A stretch of 64,000 nt of DNA from Clostridium sp. OF09-36 (GTDB lineage Bacteria; Bacillota; Clostridia; Lachnospirales; Lachnospiraceae). The notes below the pieces were generated by a model, which was not told the DNA's origin, did not search any database, and saw nothing but the letters and a program-made list of their open reading frames with translations. Shown one piece after another: positions 25,969 to 34,837 of this stretch. The position numbers and the translations under genes were made by a program. The stretch covers positions 1-64,000 of the forward strand of contig NZ_QUMD01000005.1 in assembly GCF_003481985.1 (NCBI RefSeq). The letters are read 5' to 3'. The first letter of the stretch is position 1, and every line of letters starts with the position of its first letter.

Positions 25969-27477
25969 ATGTCGCTCAAAGGAAATAGCAATGAAGAGCG
26001 CATCTGGAATTTTCTGATAAGCAAGGGGCTTAATCCATTTGGTGTTGCAGGTTTGATGGGAAATCTGGACCGAGAAAGTGGGTTGAGCCCTATTAACTTG
26101 CAGAATACCTACGAGAAAATACTGGGATTTACGGATGATACCTACACAACATCCGTAGACAATGGCGATTATCAGAATTTCGTACATGACAAAGCAGGAT
26201 ACGGCATTGCGCAGTGGACGTATTGGAGCAGAAAACAAAACCTGCAGAAGTATGCGCAGAAAAAGGGAGCCTCCATCGGTGACCTGGAAATGCAACTCGA
26301 ATTTCTTATACAGGAATTGAGCAGCAGCTATAAATCTGTGCTGAACGTGCTGAAAACAGCAACGAGCGTTTCCCAGGCATCAAATGCCGTACTGCTTAAT
26401 TTTGAAAAACCGGCAAACCAGGGAAGTTCCGTACAAAAAGAAAGAGCCGAATGCGGACAGAAATTTTATGACAAATATGCGTCTGGAAAAGGAGGAACAT
26501 CTATCATGGGAAAGACGATTACAACAGGATGGCTTTCAGCCGTTATCAATGGAATTAAAATCAAATCTGATTTGAGATGCAACCTGGATAATTACAGCAG
26601 CAGGTCAAGCAGAGATGCTTCATACGTGACTATGCATTACACAGGAAATAATAAGGACACAGCAAGGGCGAATGCAAACTATTTCGGTGGAGCCGGAAGA
26701 AATGCATCCGCCCATTTGTTTGTGGATGATACGGAAATCTACCAGAGTGTACCGTTAAATTCTGTAGCATGGCATTGTGGAGCGCAGACATATAAACACG
26801 CATATTGCAGAAATGCAAACAGTATCGGTATTGAGATGTGCTGTACCGCCGGAAATTATAAGATTTCCGAAAAGACTAAACAGAACGCCGCATATCTGTG
26901 CGCGTATATCTGTAAAATGCTTGGCATCAGTGCAGGCGAAGTTGACAAGTATGTACTCCGTCACTGGGATGTTACAGGAAAGAATTGCCCGGCACAGATG
27001 GCAGGAAGTAACAATGCTGAATGGGTAGCATTCAAAAATATGGTAAAATCCATCCTTAATGGTGGAGGAACCGGCAACAGCACTTCCGGTGGAACGCAGA
27101 CAAAGCAGATGTACAGAGTGCGTAAAACCTGGGCTGATGCAGCGAGTCAGAAAGGTGCATTTACGAGCCTGGAAAACGCAAAAAAATGTGCTGACGAAAA
27201 TAAGGGTTATAGCGTATTTGATTCCAACGGAAACAAGGTATATCCGGCATCGGCAAATACCGGAACGTCATGCAACTATGTGGTAAAAATCACAGTTGAT
27301 GGATTGAGATACAGGGACAATCCTGGAACCAGTGGAACAAAGGTACTGGGATATTTGAAAAAGAATTACAAATATACAGTAGTGGAAGAACGCACTGTAA
27401 ATGGCGTAAAATGGGGCAAGCTGAAATCTGGCGCAGGATGGTTTTCGTTACAGTCAGAATATTCTGTACGCTGTTAA
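25969..27477 (+). CDS. Endolysin: lysozyme-like plus amidase domains with SH3
   Basis: A 502-residue modular enzyme. Residues 1-168 are a phage-tail-lysozyme type domain (RIWNFLISKGLNPFGVAGLMGNL, GYGIAQWT). Residues about 195-365 are an N-acetylmuramoyl-L-alanine amidase (Amidase_2) with zinc ligands at H223 (MHYTG), H332 (RHWD) and C340 (KNCP). Residues about 385-425 are a short linker domain, and residues 433-502 an SH3-like wall-binding domain. Two catalytic domains in one lysin is a notable arrangement. A terminator follows. Confidence 0.88.
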   Translation: MSLKGNSNEERIWNFLISKGLNPFGVAGLMGNLDRESGLSPINLQNTYEKILGFTDDTYTTSVDNGDYQNFVHDKAGYGIAQWTYWSRKQNLQKYAQKKGASIGDLEMQLEFLIQELSSSYKSVLNVLKTATSVSQASNAVLLNFEKPANQGSSVQKERAECGQKFYDKYASGKGGTSIMGKTITTGWLSAVINGIKIKSDLRCNLDNYSSRSSRDASYVTMHYTGNNKDTARANANYFGGAGRNASAHLFVDDTEIYQSVPLNSVAWHCGAQTYKHAYCRNANSIGIEMCCTAGNYKISEKTKQNAAYLCAYICKMLGISAGEVDKYVLRHWDVTGKNCPAQMAGSNNAEWVAFKNMVKSILNGGGTGNSTSGGTQTKQMYRVRKTWADAASQKGAFTSLENAKKCADENKGYSVFDSNGNKVYPASANTGTSCNYVVKITVDGLRYRDNPGTSGTKVLGYLKKNYKYTVVEERTVNGVKWGKLKSGAGWFSLQSEYSVRC

Positions 27478-27494
27478 TGCTTGACAAATAAGGA

Positions 27495-27541
27495 GAACGG
27501 ACCTCTCTATCACACAAAATGTGGTGGAGGGGTTCTTTTTT
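27495..27541 (+). terminator. Terminator after endolysin
   Basis: An imperfect stem (GAAC...ACCTCTCTATCACAC with GTGGTGGAGGGGTTC, several G-T pairs), an A-rich loop and a run of seven T. It would close the late operon before the lipoprotein gene. Confidence 0.7.
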
Positions 27542-27603
27542 TATACTCGAAAATATTATGCATATATGGTAGACTGTAGAAAAAGCCAGGAGGTCTAAGA
27601 GGA

Positions 27604-28536
27604 ATGAGAAAAAGACATTTTTTATTATTGGCGTTTGCCATAACTGGTCTTGCCCTGAACGGATGTTCGGGGGGGGGTACAACGGATGTTGATACCTCGC
27701 AGACCGAGAGCGTAGCGGAAAGCGAAAGTAGCGAAGTAGAGCCGACATCGACGGTAGAAATGCCGGACGGATTCACAAAAATAACGCAAGAACAGGCTGA
27801 ATCATGCCCGGATGGGGATGGAGCGGTCAAAGCTCTGGAAACGGCTTTACAGTCGATTGGAGTAAAGAAAGTTTCTGATTGCTATTGGGGGAATTACAAG
27901 ACAGCCGGAAGTGTTGTCGATATGGAGGCTTACCTTATCACAGATGCACAAAACCTTATCGTCAGATGCCAGTACCTGAATAATAACTGGACGGTTGTTT
28001 ATATCACTGACAGCGAGAACGGACATTTGTATTATCCTACAACCGGTAAGGATGCGTATAACTACACAACAGGGGAATTGATAAAGCAGGAAGAAACAAC
28101 AGAGCCTGCGGCGGTAGAGGACACGCAGGAGGAATCCAAAGAGCCTGAAACGCAGGAAGTACCACACCGGGATGGAATGTACGGAATCAGTGACAAGAGC
28201 TGTCACGATATAGATGCAACCTTTTCCAGGGATAAAGTGCGGAATGATGTTACTGGAAAGTGGAGAGTGTCTGCCATTTCTGCGGATGTGCAGATGGTGG
28301 AATACGCAAAAGATTACTACCAATGGAAATTTACGAACGATGATGAGATTCACTGCATTGTGAATTTTTATAATAATACAACAACGAAGATACAGTATCT
28401 TAGCGGAAACCTGTTCGTTACGGTCCATGAGTATGTAAAGGGAGAGGAGCACGATGCTAACCTGATGTTCAGTGGAACAGTCCTCCAGGATTTTATAGTT
28501 TATCTCGATAATGGAGATATTGAGCAGATACAATAA
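27604..28536 (+). CDS. Prophage-encoded lipoprotein
   Basis: A 310-residue protein with a classic lipoprotein signal: basic start, hydrophobic stretch and LNGC lipobox (Cys at residue 21). A Gly/Thr/Ser/Glu-rich linker follows. Then come two beta-rich segments (about 60-160 and 195-310) with no family I recognise. It stands alone after the late terminator with its own AGGAGG site, typical of a lysogenic-conversion gene such as a superinfection-exclusion factor. That role is inference. Confidence 0.6.
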   Translation: MRKRHFLLLAFAITGLALNGCSGGGTTDVDTSQTESVAESESSEVEPTSTVEMPDGFTKITQEQAESCPDGDGAVKALETALQSIGVKKVSDCYWGNYKTAGSVVDMEAYLITDAQNLIVRCQYLNNNWTVVYITDSENGHLYYPTTGKDAYNYTTGELIKQEETTEPAAVEDTQEESKEPETQEVPHRDGMYGISDKSCHDIDATFSRDKVRNDVTGKWRVSAISADVQMVEYAKDYYQWKFTNDDEIHCIVNFYNNTTTKIQYLSGNLFVTVHEYVKGEEHDANLMFSGTVLQDFIVYLDNGDIEQIQ

Positions 28537-28541
28537 CAGAG

Positions 28542-28571
28542 TTATCCCCATAGTTATTCACATTATCCACA
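28542..28571 (+). promoter_or_regulatory. Cluster of three DnaA-box-like 9-mers
   Basis: TTATCCCCA (28542), TTATTCACA (28554) and TTATCCACA (28563) lie within 30 bp, all on the same strand. The third is the perfect DnaA consensus, the second fits TTATNCACA and the first has one mismatch. They begin 6 bases after the lipoprotein stop and open a 490-bp noncoding region with iterons, so they may be part of a phage replication origin using host DnaA. Confidence 0.55.
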
Positions 28572-28613
28572 AAATATTGAGTTGATAAAATAATCGTTTG
28601 GTAACCGACCGAT

Positions 28614-28827
28614 ACCGAACGGTTATTTTTTTATGCGTTCGGAAAATTTCGGTTTATTTTTTGAGTTTGTACCAGGTTCAAACCTGGACTTCAAAATTTG
28701 TACCACCAGTACAGAAAACCGAAAAACCGAACGGTTATTTTCTTACAATCCTTGAAAGCCGCATAAAATAAGGATTTTCTGATGATTCATTTCTAAAATA
28801 AAAACCGAATTACCGAACGGTTATTTT
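28614..28827 (+). repeat. Three 16-bp iterons ACCGAACGGTTATTTT
   Basis: Identical copies start at 28614, 28726 and 28812, and half copies (AACCGA, CGTTCGG) lie around them. The core ACCGAACGGT is almost palindromic. Spacing is 112 and 86 bp. Direct repeats in an AT-rich gap beside DnaA boxes look like binding sites of a replication initiator or a regulator. No initiator gene is recognised in the window. Confidence 0.6.
28672..28687. promoter_or_regulatory. Palindrome CCAGGTT-CA-AACCTGG
   Basis: A 7-bp perfect inverted repeat around two bases, inside the origin-like gap and between the first two iterons. TTTGTACCA is repeated on both sides. It is a possible protein-binding site; no T run follows. 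Confidence 0.35.
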
Positions 28828-28844
28828 CTGAACCGAAAAAACCC

Positions 28845-28880
28845 GATACAGATACAGAAACAGATAAAGATACAGATATA
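28845..28880 (+). repeat. Six tandem GATACA-like hexamers, AT-rich
   Basis: Six hexamers in register (GATACA, GATACA, GAAACA, GATAAA, GATACA, GATATA) followed by an AT-only stretch to about 28895. In an origin such a stretch would be the unwinding element. It is also upstream of promoter P1. Confidence 0.5.
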
Positions 28881-28940
28881 TAAATATATTTATGTTCATT
28901 TGTACCTCAAAAACTTTTTCAAAAATTGTAAATAAGCATA

Positions 28941-28995
28941 TTGACACTACTAACCTACGTGTTATTATAATGTCAACAACTCAATAAAACGAGTT
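28941..28995 (+). promoter_or_regulatory. Promoter P1 with AACTC-N8-GAGTT operator
   Basis: TTGACA at 28941-28946 is followed by TATTATAAT (28963-28971). This block, with the preceding TTGTAAATAA and the following CTACGTGTTA, is nearly the same at P2 and P3. A dyad AACTC-N8-GAGTT lies at 28978-28995 over the likely start point. The upstream dyad present at P2 and P3 is degenerate here. It would drive the gene at 29027. Confidence 0.7.
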
Positions 28996-29026
28996 GGAAT
29001 AAACCAAGGCAGGAGGTTAAGAGTAC

Positions 29027-29185
29027 ATGGAGGAATTTGAAATGACACAGACAGAGTTGATTTTATTTTTAGAAACATTAGCAGAAAACGTGGAGCTGAA
29101 AGCAAAGACCGGAGAAGATGCCGCAGGCATCATACGAAAGAAAATTGAGGTATTAAAAAAGGAAACCCCGACACCTGGTAAGTAA
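29027..29185 (+). CDS. Small early phage protein under P1
   Basis: A 52-residue acidic helical protein (TQTELILFLETLAENVELKAK) with AGGAGG 9 bases before the start. It lies between promoter P1 and a strong terminator, so it may be a one-gene transcript. The function is unknown; a small early regulator or anti-host peptide is possible. Confidence 0.5.
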   Translation: MEEFEMTQTELILFLETLAENVELKAKTGEDAAGIIRKKIEVLKKETPTPGK

Positions 29186-29207
29186 GAGGGTTTCCAATCC
29201 GTAATAA

Positions 29208-29250
29208 GGGTAAGGCGGTTCCTGCCACCGCCAAGCCTTACCCTTTTATT
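29208..29250 (+). terminator. Strong terminator
   Basis: A 9-bp GC-rich stem (GGGTAAGGC with GCCTTACCC) plus an inner GGCGG/CCGCC helix, followed by TTTTATTATA. It closes the short P1 transcript. Confidence 0.85.
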
Positions 29251-29300
29251 ATAGCAGGGCGGTGGAAGAAATCAAGAGCGGAATGCAGGAGGACATAGAG

Positions 29301-29789
29301 ATGGCAGCAACCAAAGAGCAGGAACGGAAAGCGTTGGAAAAAATCAAAAAAATCGTGACAGACCTTGGAGAGGATAGCTATATCAGCATGGCATTTGAGG
29401 GATGCTTTGAAATTGCCGAGGGAAACATTGAAAATGATTTCGGATGCAGCATGAAACAGAGAGCCGAAAGTTCGGCGGCAGAGGCAGCAAAATATAAAGA
29501 AATGTACGAAAGTGCAGTGAAAGATTATGAAGCAGAGAAGAGAACTGTCGAAGAACTTGAACAGAAAGTTCTCACGTTGGAAGAGGCTGGCGCAATAAAA
29601 GCTATTCTTATTGATAGCAAGACGGAGGCGATAAGAAGAACAGAAGAATCCGCCAGAAAAATTGTTGAATTTGCGGACAATCCGGATAGCGCAGAATTTA
29701 AGCAGGCTGTGCAGGACAACAGACATAACAAACAGTTGGTTGAGGAAAGCGAAAAACTTATCCAGAGGATTCTTGATACTATGTTTTAG
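29301..29789 (+). CDS. Coiled-coil phage protein, unknown
   Basis: A 162-residue highly charged protein with heptad-like Glu/Lys/Leu spacing over most of its length (about residues 55-110). ATG 29301 is preferred because AGGAGG sits 7 bases upstream. No catalytic motif is seen. Confidence 0.5.
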   Translation: MAATKEQERKALEKIKKIVTDLGEDSYISMAFEGCFEIAEGNIENDFGCSMKQRAESSAAEAAKYKEMYESAVKDYEAEKRTVEELEQKVLTLEEAGAIKAILIDSKTEAIRRTEESARKIVEFADNPDSAEFKQAVQDNRHNKQLVEESEKLIQRILDTMF

Positions 29790-29803
29790 GAGGAGCAGAG
29801 CTG

Positions 29804-30615
29804 ATGAAAAAGTACAGAGTAAACGAGAGCGAACATTTCAACCTGTATTCGATGCACGATAAGCTGAAATGCATCGAAATTGACATGCAGGAGGCACCGG
29901 CACACACATATACAGACGAGCAGTGGGATGAGGTCCAGGAAAGAATCAGCGAAGTCGAGGAGCTTATGGAAAAGGCGTATTGCGTGGGCGCATTGGTGGA
30001 CTGGCCAACCTTAAAGAGAATCAGGGAGATTAAAGAGGAACGGCAGTTGATGAGATACAACGCTGCATGGAACAGGGAGCATCGGAGAAAGATGCAGCAA
30101 TGGCATTTGAATTATAAAACAGTTACCCGCCCCGGAGGTACGAGGGCAGAAAGTGAGGACATACAAATGATGGCGAATATTGTAGCAATGTTTCATTCAG
30201 CACTGCATATGGATGATGGATACGTGAATCATATCGCAATAGTCCAGGACGTTGATGGATACCACAATCATTTTCTTTATGATGAGGACAAGGGAAAAGG
30301 AGCCGCAGGGACAGGACCATTCAAAACAATAGAGGATGCGAAACAGGATGTCATAGCACATTACCCTGATGCGAAAGAAAAGAAAATCTCCCCGGCAGGG
30401 TACAGGTATTACAGCACACAGCGTCCAATCATGCCGGGAGGATACCCGAAGCCAAAAATAACGAAGTCCTGGAGATTGAGAACTTCGACAATAAAAAGTT
30501 TGTTGAGGAAGTAGGCTGCCAGGCATGGGGCTATATCGAATACAAAAAGCCGCTCGGACATTTTGATGTTATCAATTATGAATTGGCTGCTGTAAAGATA
30601 AAACATTGCATCTGA
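29804..30615 (+). pseudogene. Large polyvalent-type (LPD28-like) phage protein, frameshifted near end
   Basis: The first 220 residues are continuous (DEQWDEVQERISEVEELMEKAY, HFLYDEDKGKGAAGTGPFKT, GYRYYSTQRPIMPGGYPKPK). At about 30453-30458 a run of five A breaks the frame. A sixth A gives a continuous end (NEVLEIENFDNKKFVEEVG, then GYIEYKKPLGHFDVINYEL) to TGA 30613-30615. That end resembles domains found in large polyvalent and anti-restriction phage proteins. As written the frame ends at 30514. Probably one intact gene of about 270 residues. Confidence 0.5.
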
Positions 30616-30839
30616 AATATATCGGCAGGGATGATTGGGGACGGTACGTGTATGAGGATGAAAACGGAAAGCTCTGGAAGAATACAGACTGTTGCAGTCC
30701 GAGAGAGTGCTGCGAGGAAAGAGGAGATACGCTCAACTCATCCGCAGGCAACGAATTTGACGGAGAACCTGATTGCTTCATGGCGGCTCACATTAAAGTT
30801 GAGTATTTACCGGAAGAGGGAGGCGAGCAGGATGGATAA
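30606..30839 (+). CDS. Small Cys-containing phage protein, unknown
   Basis: A 77-residue acidic protein starting at TTG 30606, overlapping the end of the repaired preceding gene. It has a CC...CC pattern (TDCCSPRECCEERG) that could bind metal, and begins LKYIGRDDWGRYVYEDENG, a pattern common to phage defective-looking short proteins. The function is unknown. Confidence 0.5.
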   Translation: MHLKYIGRDDWGRYVYEDENGKLWKNTDCCSPRECCEERGDTLNSSAGNEFDGEPDCFMAAHIKVEYLPEEGGEQDG

Positions 30840-31008
30840 AGAAAATACCGGCGAACAGCCGGCGAAACTGTACCGGAATAAAGAAACAGGAGAGCTGTTT
30901 ACATATCGGGAAATGTTGAAAGAATGGCGAGAACGGTACGAGGGGATTAACCCTGCCAATGGATTTTACCAATACCACTGGCACACAAGGTACGATTACT
31001 TAGGATAA
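30832..31008 (+). CDS. Small phage protein, unknown
   Basis: A 58-residue protein (LYRNKETGELFTYREMLKEW) with a GGAGGCGAGCAGG site, overlapping the previous gene by 8 bases. The sequence resembles short adaptor-like proteins of gut phages. No function is known to me. Confidence 0.5.
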   Translation: MDKENTGEQPAKLYRNKETGELFTYREMLKEWRERYEGINPANGFYQYHWHTRYDYLG

Positions 31009-31027
31009 CGGAACAGGAGGGCGGAAA

Positions 31028-31300
31028 GTGAGAACGATTGATTTACTGTATCAGGCATATGTCGATGAGCGCATGGAGAGCGCAGAAAGCGGAGAGGAGC
31101 AGGAGGCGATTCGCCAGTTTAGAAATATATGCAGCAAAGCAGATAACAGCCTTATGAAATTGCAGGGCGATATATGGGACAGTATGGTCCAGTATGGAGA
31201 TAGCAGAGAAAAGCAGGGATTCATCGCAGGCTTTATGATGGCGTGTGATTTATTCAGAACAGGAGGTACAGGGAGCTATGACAGTAAGGGAAATGCTTAA
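31028..31300 (+). CDS. Phage protein, unknown
   Basis: A 90-residue helical protein (RTIDLLYQAYVDERMESAESG, QGFIAGFMMACDLFRTGG) starting at GTG after AGGAGGGCGGAAA. No domain is recognised. It overlaps the next gene by 23 bases. Confidence 0.5.
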   Translation: MRTIDLLYQAYVDERMESAESGEEQEAIRQFRNICSKADNSLMKLQGDIWDSMVQYGDSREKQGFIAGFMMACDLFRTGGTGSYDSKGNA

Positions 31301-31514
31301 CAGTGCAAGCGATGATGCGATAGCAAGTGCAATATTGAGAGGGGCATTCAAGAAATGCGCGTACTGTATTTATGATGATGCGATTGCACATGAAGCTGGC
31401 GAGCGAGCGTGTCCGAATCCGTACACAGGACAGTATTGCAGAGAGGGAATAAAGAAATTTCTTCAAAGCGAGGCAACAGAAACAAAGGCAGATAGAATCA
31501 AGAAAGGCAGATAG
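31278..31514 (+). CDS. Small Cys-rich phage protein, unknown
   Basis: A 78-residue protein with four Cys (CAYCIYDD, ACPNPYTGQYC) that may form a zinc site. ATG 31278 is chosen for the AGGAGGTACAGGGAG site. No family is recognised. Confidence 0.5.
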   Translation: MTVREMLNSASDDAIASAILRGAFKKCAYCIYDDAIAHEAGERACPNPYTGQYCREGIKKFLQSEATETKADRIKKGR

Positions 31515-31526
31515 GAGGCGTGAGGC

Positions 31527-31805
31527 ATGGAGGATTTAATTCTACACCCTGATATTGCAGAGCCGGTAATGACGTTGAGCGATAGAGATATGGGGGCACT
31601 CTTCAAAGCGCTTATGATTTACAGATGGAGGGGCGAAGAACCAAAAGACTTGAGTGCGGCGGCGGATATGGCATTTATATTCATTCGGACAAAAATGGAT
31701 ATGGAAACCGAGGCAAGAAAAGAATACTGCCGGAAACAGCAGGAAAGAGGAAAACTTGGAGGCAGACCGAAGAAAAATCCAGAGGAAAGCAAGGAAAAGA
31801 AATAA
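31527..31805 (+). CDS. DUF6291-like phage protein
   Basis: A 92-residue protein. The text LHPDIAEPVMTLSDRDMGAL, FKALMIYRWRGEEP and MAFIFIRTKMDME fits the DUF6291-type family, often found next to phage replication genes and ending in a basic GGRPKK tail as here. The family role is not established; a DNA-binding replication accessory is plausible. Confidence 0.6.
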   Translation: MEDLILHPDIAEPVMTLSDRDMGALFKALMIYRWRGEEPKDLSAAADMAFIFIRTKMDMETEARKEYCRKQQERGKLGGRPKKNPEESKEKK

Positions 31806-31886
31806 AACTCATTTTTTGAGCTTTTTGTAAATAAAGGTATTGACACCTACCTACTACGTGTTATATTAAACTCATAAGAATGAGTT
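31806..31886 (+). promoter_or_regulatory. Promoter P2 with two AACTC/GAG(TT) dyads
   Basis: TTGACA 31840-31845 with TATATTAA about 16-18 bases on. An upstream dyad AACTC-N7-GAG begins at 31806 (34 bases before TTGACA), and a downstream dyad AACTC-N8-GAGTT is at 31869-31886. The 40-bp block up to GTGTTA is the same as in P3. It would drive the operon starting at 31922. Confidence 0.75.
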
Positions 31887-31921
31887 ATGAAACGCACAAA
31901 AGTGAGTAGGAGGTCAAAATC

Positions 31922-32434
31922 ATGGCAGCACAGATTATCCAGTTTCCGGTACAACATAGCAACGGTTATAACAATCTGATTCAGTTATTTGAGATTTGCG
32001 ATTCTTTAGAATCCTGCAATTTCTATCTTGAAAGCGTAGAACAGCTTTTTCAGAAAGGATATATTTCTGAAAAAGAGATGTACACTCTTCGCAGGATTGG
32101 CAGAGGAAAACGCCTGGAGCTGACACAGCCAGAAAAGCAGGAGTCGCAGGAGGCAACCGAACCTGGGGTGTATCAGTATACGCCGGAGATGGGAGGCGCA
32201 AAGCCTGATTGCCAGATGGAGGCGAGCCGGGGATATTATGGCGGTCATTGGTTTATTGATACGCCACTGGAAATCAAAGGCCGGGGAATTACATTCCTGA
32301 AAAAATATACGGATAAGGATTTCTGCACACCGGGGCATTACCGGGTAGGCTGGAACGAATACCGAGTAACCAATAAAGCGTTCGATAAATTAAAAGAACA
32401 GTACACAATTTCACAGGAAGTCTGCCTCGATTAA
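31922..32434 (+). CDS. Phage protein, first gene under P2
   Basis: A 170-residue protein with AGGAGG 10 bases before the start. An N-terminal helical part (QFPVQHSNGYNNLIQLFEIC) is followed by a beta-rich C-terminal part (HWFIDTPLEIKGRGITFLKK, GHYRVGWNEYRVTNKAFDKL). The C-terminal half looks like a small folded domain of unknown role; DnaA/HTH similarity was not found. Confidence 0.5.
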   Translation: MAAQIIQFPVQHSNGYNNLIQLFEICDSLESCNFYLESVEQLFQKGYISEKEMYTLRRIGRGKRLELTQPEKQESQEATEPGVYQYTPEMGGAKPDCQMEASRGYYGGHWFIDTPLEIKGRGITFLKKYTDKDFCTPGHYRVGWNEYRVTNKAFDKLKEQYTISQEVCLD

Positions 32435-32467
32435 GAGGCAGATACAGAATGGAGGGAGGGCAGAAGC

Positions 32468-33222
<755 letters not shown>

Positions 33223-33223
33223 A

Positions 33224-33523
33224 GTGTGGAATATACCGGATGAGGACGAATACTGGGAGCGCAGGCGAGAAGAATTTGAAAACCCACCACGCAGGCGGAG
33301 CCAGTGGGATGATGAAGAGCCGCCGCCATTGAGAGAGGACTATCTGTTCCTGGATGAGGAGCAGGAAGAGTTGGAAAGCAAATACGGCTGCCCGATGGTG
33401 GAACTGGACGAAGATGAACTGTTAGAGATTGTAGAACAGTTCGTAAAATTAACGCCCGAGTCTGCCAAATGGGAAGAGAATATGCAGGGCATAAAATATA
33501 AATACCAGGAGGAATGTGCGTAA
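33224..33523 (+). CDS. Acidic phage protein, unknown
   Basis: About 99 residues, from GTG 33224 after AAGGAGG, with a long Glu/Asp/Arg/Pro-rich stretch (RRREEFENPPRRRSQWDDEE). It overlaps the next gene by one base (TAATG). Very acidic small early proteins sometimes mimic DNA, but nothing here proves that. Confidence 0.4.
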   Translation: MWNIPDEDEYWERRREEFENPPRRRSQWDDEEPPPLREDYLFLDEEQEELESKYGCPMVELDEDELLEIVEQFVKLTPESAKWEENMQGIKYKYQEECA

Positions 33524-33894
33524 TGATAACAGCAAAAATCGTAAAGTATTATAACGATTATAACCAGAAAGCGTTCGACAAGACGTTTGAAAATCTGGAC
33601 GAATTGGCAGATTGGATATTCGACCAGATGCAGCTTGACTACACCAAAAAGCCGGGATGCGATTTCTTGACATTTCCGACCGATAGATTCGGAAAGTGGT
33701 ATGAAATTTCAGTACGACCGAATTATGGGGGATATGTGTACTGGATTCACGAAATTGACAGTGAAAGTGGCATTATTTTTTCGAGTGGGAAATATACAGC
33801 CGGGAAAGATTTCTGTGCAGAAAAGGTGCAGGAGTGGTTCCAGAAATGCGAGGAGCGAAAGAAACATCCAAAATTCAATTTTGTGGAGGTGTAG
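33523..33894 (+). CDS. Phage protein, unknown
   Basis: A 123-residue protein; ATG 33523 is preferred over 33514, which is too close to AGGAGG. The body (ADWIFDQMQLDYTKKPGCDF, YGGYVYWIHEIDSESGIIFS) looks like a compact mixed fold. No family is recognised. Confidence 0.45.
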   Translation: MITAKIVKYYNDYNQKAFDKTFENLDELADWIFDQMQLDYTKKPGCDFLTFPTDRFGKWYEISVRPNYGGYVYWIHEIDSESGIIFSSGKYTAGKDFCAEKVQEWFQKCEERKKHPKFNFVEV

Positions 33895-33897
33895 GCA

Positions 33898-34218
33898 GTG
33901 GATATTATAGAAAAATTCAAGCAGTATATGCTCGATAATGGTATCACATACGAGGAGGCGGCAAAACGTATCGGATGGACCAGGCAGAATCTGTGGTACA
34001 AACTGAATGTGGGAGTATCACCAACCTATGGAACAATCAAAAAAATTGCGGACGGTCTTGGTTTTGAAATTAAACTGACGCAGGATGGAAAGCCGGATAT
34101 AACAAAGCTGGAAGATATAGCGGCTGATACAGAGGATGATTCTGCAAGATTCATAATTATTGAGCACGTCATAAATTCTATGGGATATTCTCTCGAAATA
34201 GTACCACCTGAAAAGTAA
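33898..34218 (+). CDS. XRE-type helix-turn-helix regulator
   Basis: A 106-residue protein from GTG 33898. The first 60 residues form an HTH of the XRE/Cro class (YMLDNGITYEEAAKRIGW, TRQNLWYKLN, TYGTIKKIADGLG). Its stop codon overlaps the upstream operator of promoter P3. It is the nearest candidate to bind the AACTC-N8-GAGTT dyads at P1, P2 and P3; that link is inference. Confidence 0.7.
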   Translation: MDIIEKFKQYMLDNGITYEEAAKRIGWTRQNLWYKLNVGVSPTYGTIKKIADGLGFEIKLTQDGKPDITKLEDIAADTEDDSARFIIIEHVINSMGYSLEIVPPEK

Positions 34219-34307
34219 ACTCAAAAAATTGAGATTTTGTTAATAAAGGTATTGACACCTACCTACTACGTGTTAGTATATACTCAAACAACTCAATATA
34301 GTGAGTT
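34218..34307 (+). promoter_or_regulatory. Promoter P3 with two AACTC/GAG(TT) dyads
   Basis: TTGACA 34252-34257 and a TAGTATATACT -10 region. An upstream dyad AACTC-N8-GAG begins at 34218 (34 bases before TTGACA, the same as P2), and a downstream dyad AACTC-N8-GAGTT is at 34290-34307. The block is almost identical to P2. It drives the operon starting at 34329. Confidence 0.75.
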
Positions 34308-34328
34308 ACAACACAAGGAGGAATGAAG

Positions 34329-34562
34329 ATGGGATTATTCAAAGAGCTTATGAATGCAGTCGAAAACAGGTTATATGGAACAGGGGCAACCGCTACAGCC
34401 AAGGAAAACAACGGCGTACAGATGATTTTGATTCAGACAGGAAAAGCATTACAGGCATTGTATGTTGGCTCAATCCTGAATGAGATGGCAGCCGGTATCA
34501 TGGATGCGGAAGAGGGAGCAGAGGAAGTGGAAAGAATGTTCTTCCACGCAACAGCAGAATAA
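34329..34562 (+). CDS. Small phage protein, first gene under P3
   Basis: About 77 residues, helical (GVQMILIQTGKALQALYVGS, AAGIMDAEEGAEEVERMFF). ATG 34329 fits the AAGGAGG site better than ATG 34323. The function is unknown. Confidence 0.45.
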   Translation: MGLFKELMNAVENRLYGTGATATAKENNGVQMILIQTGKALQALYVGSILNEMAAGIMDAEEGAEEVERMFFHATAE

Positions 34563-34579
34563 GAAAGGAACTCACAAAA

Positions 34580-34837
34580 ATGAGCAAAGAAAAAATTGAA
34601 ATGACAGAGAAACAGTTCGAGGAATTATGCAAAGCAGTATATCCGCACCTGAAAGCAATTCAGGAGGCATTAAAAGGGAATGGCGAGGAAATGTCAGCGA
34701 GCATATCAGTTGGCAGTGATGGATACCTTAACTTCCATCCTTACAATTCAGATTGGGAGCTTTCAAAGTTCAAAGATTCACAGGCAACGATGAAATATGA
34801 GCACAGAACAATCTTAAAAATGGAGGAGGACGAATAA
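34580..34837 (+). CDS. Small phage protein, unknown
   Basis: An 85-residue acidic protein (MTEKQFEELCKAVYPHLKAI, then ISVGSDGYLNFHPYNSDWEL). Similar short proteins accompany SSB and recombination genes in gut phages. It overlaps the next gene at one base (TAATG). Confidence 0.45.
   Translation: MSKEKIEMTEKQFEELCKAVYPHLKAIQEALKGNGEEMSASISVGSDGYLNFHPYNSDWELSKFKDSQATMKYEHRTILKMEEDE

Noticed and set aside
28614..28880. CRISPR array
   Set aside because: The repeats are 16 bp with uneven gaps (112 and 86 bp) and no cas genes; the hexamers are tandem without spacers.
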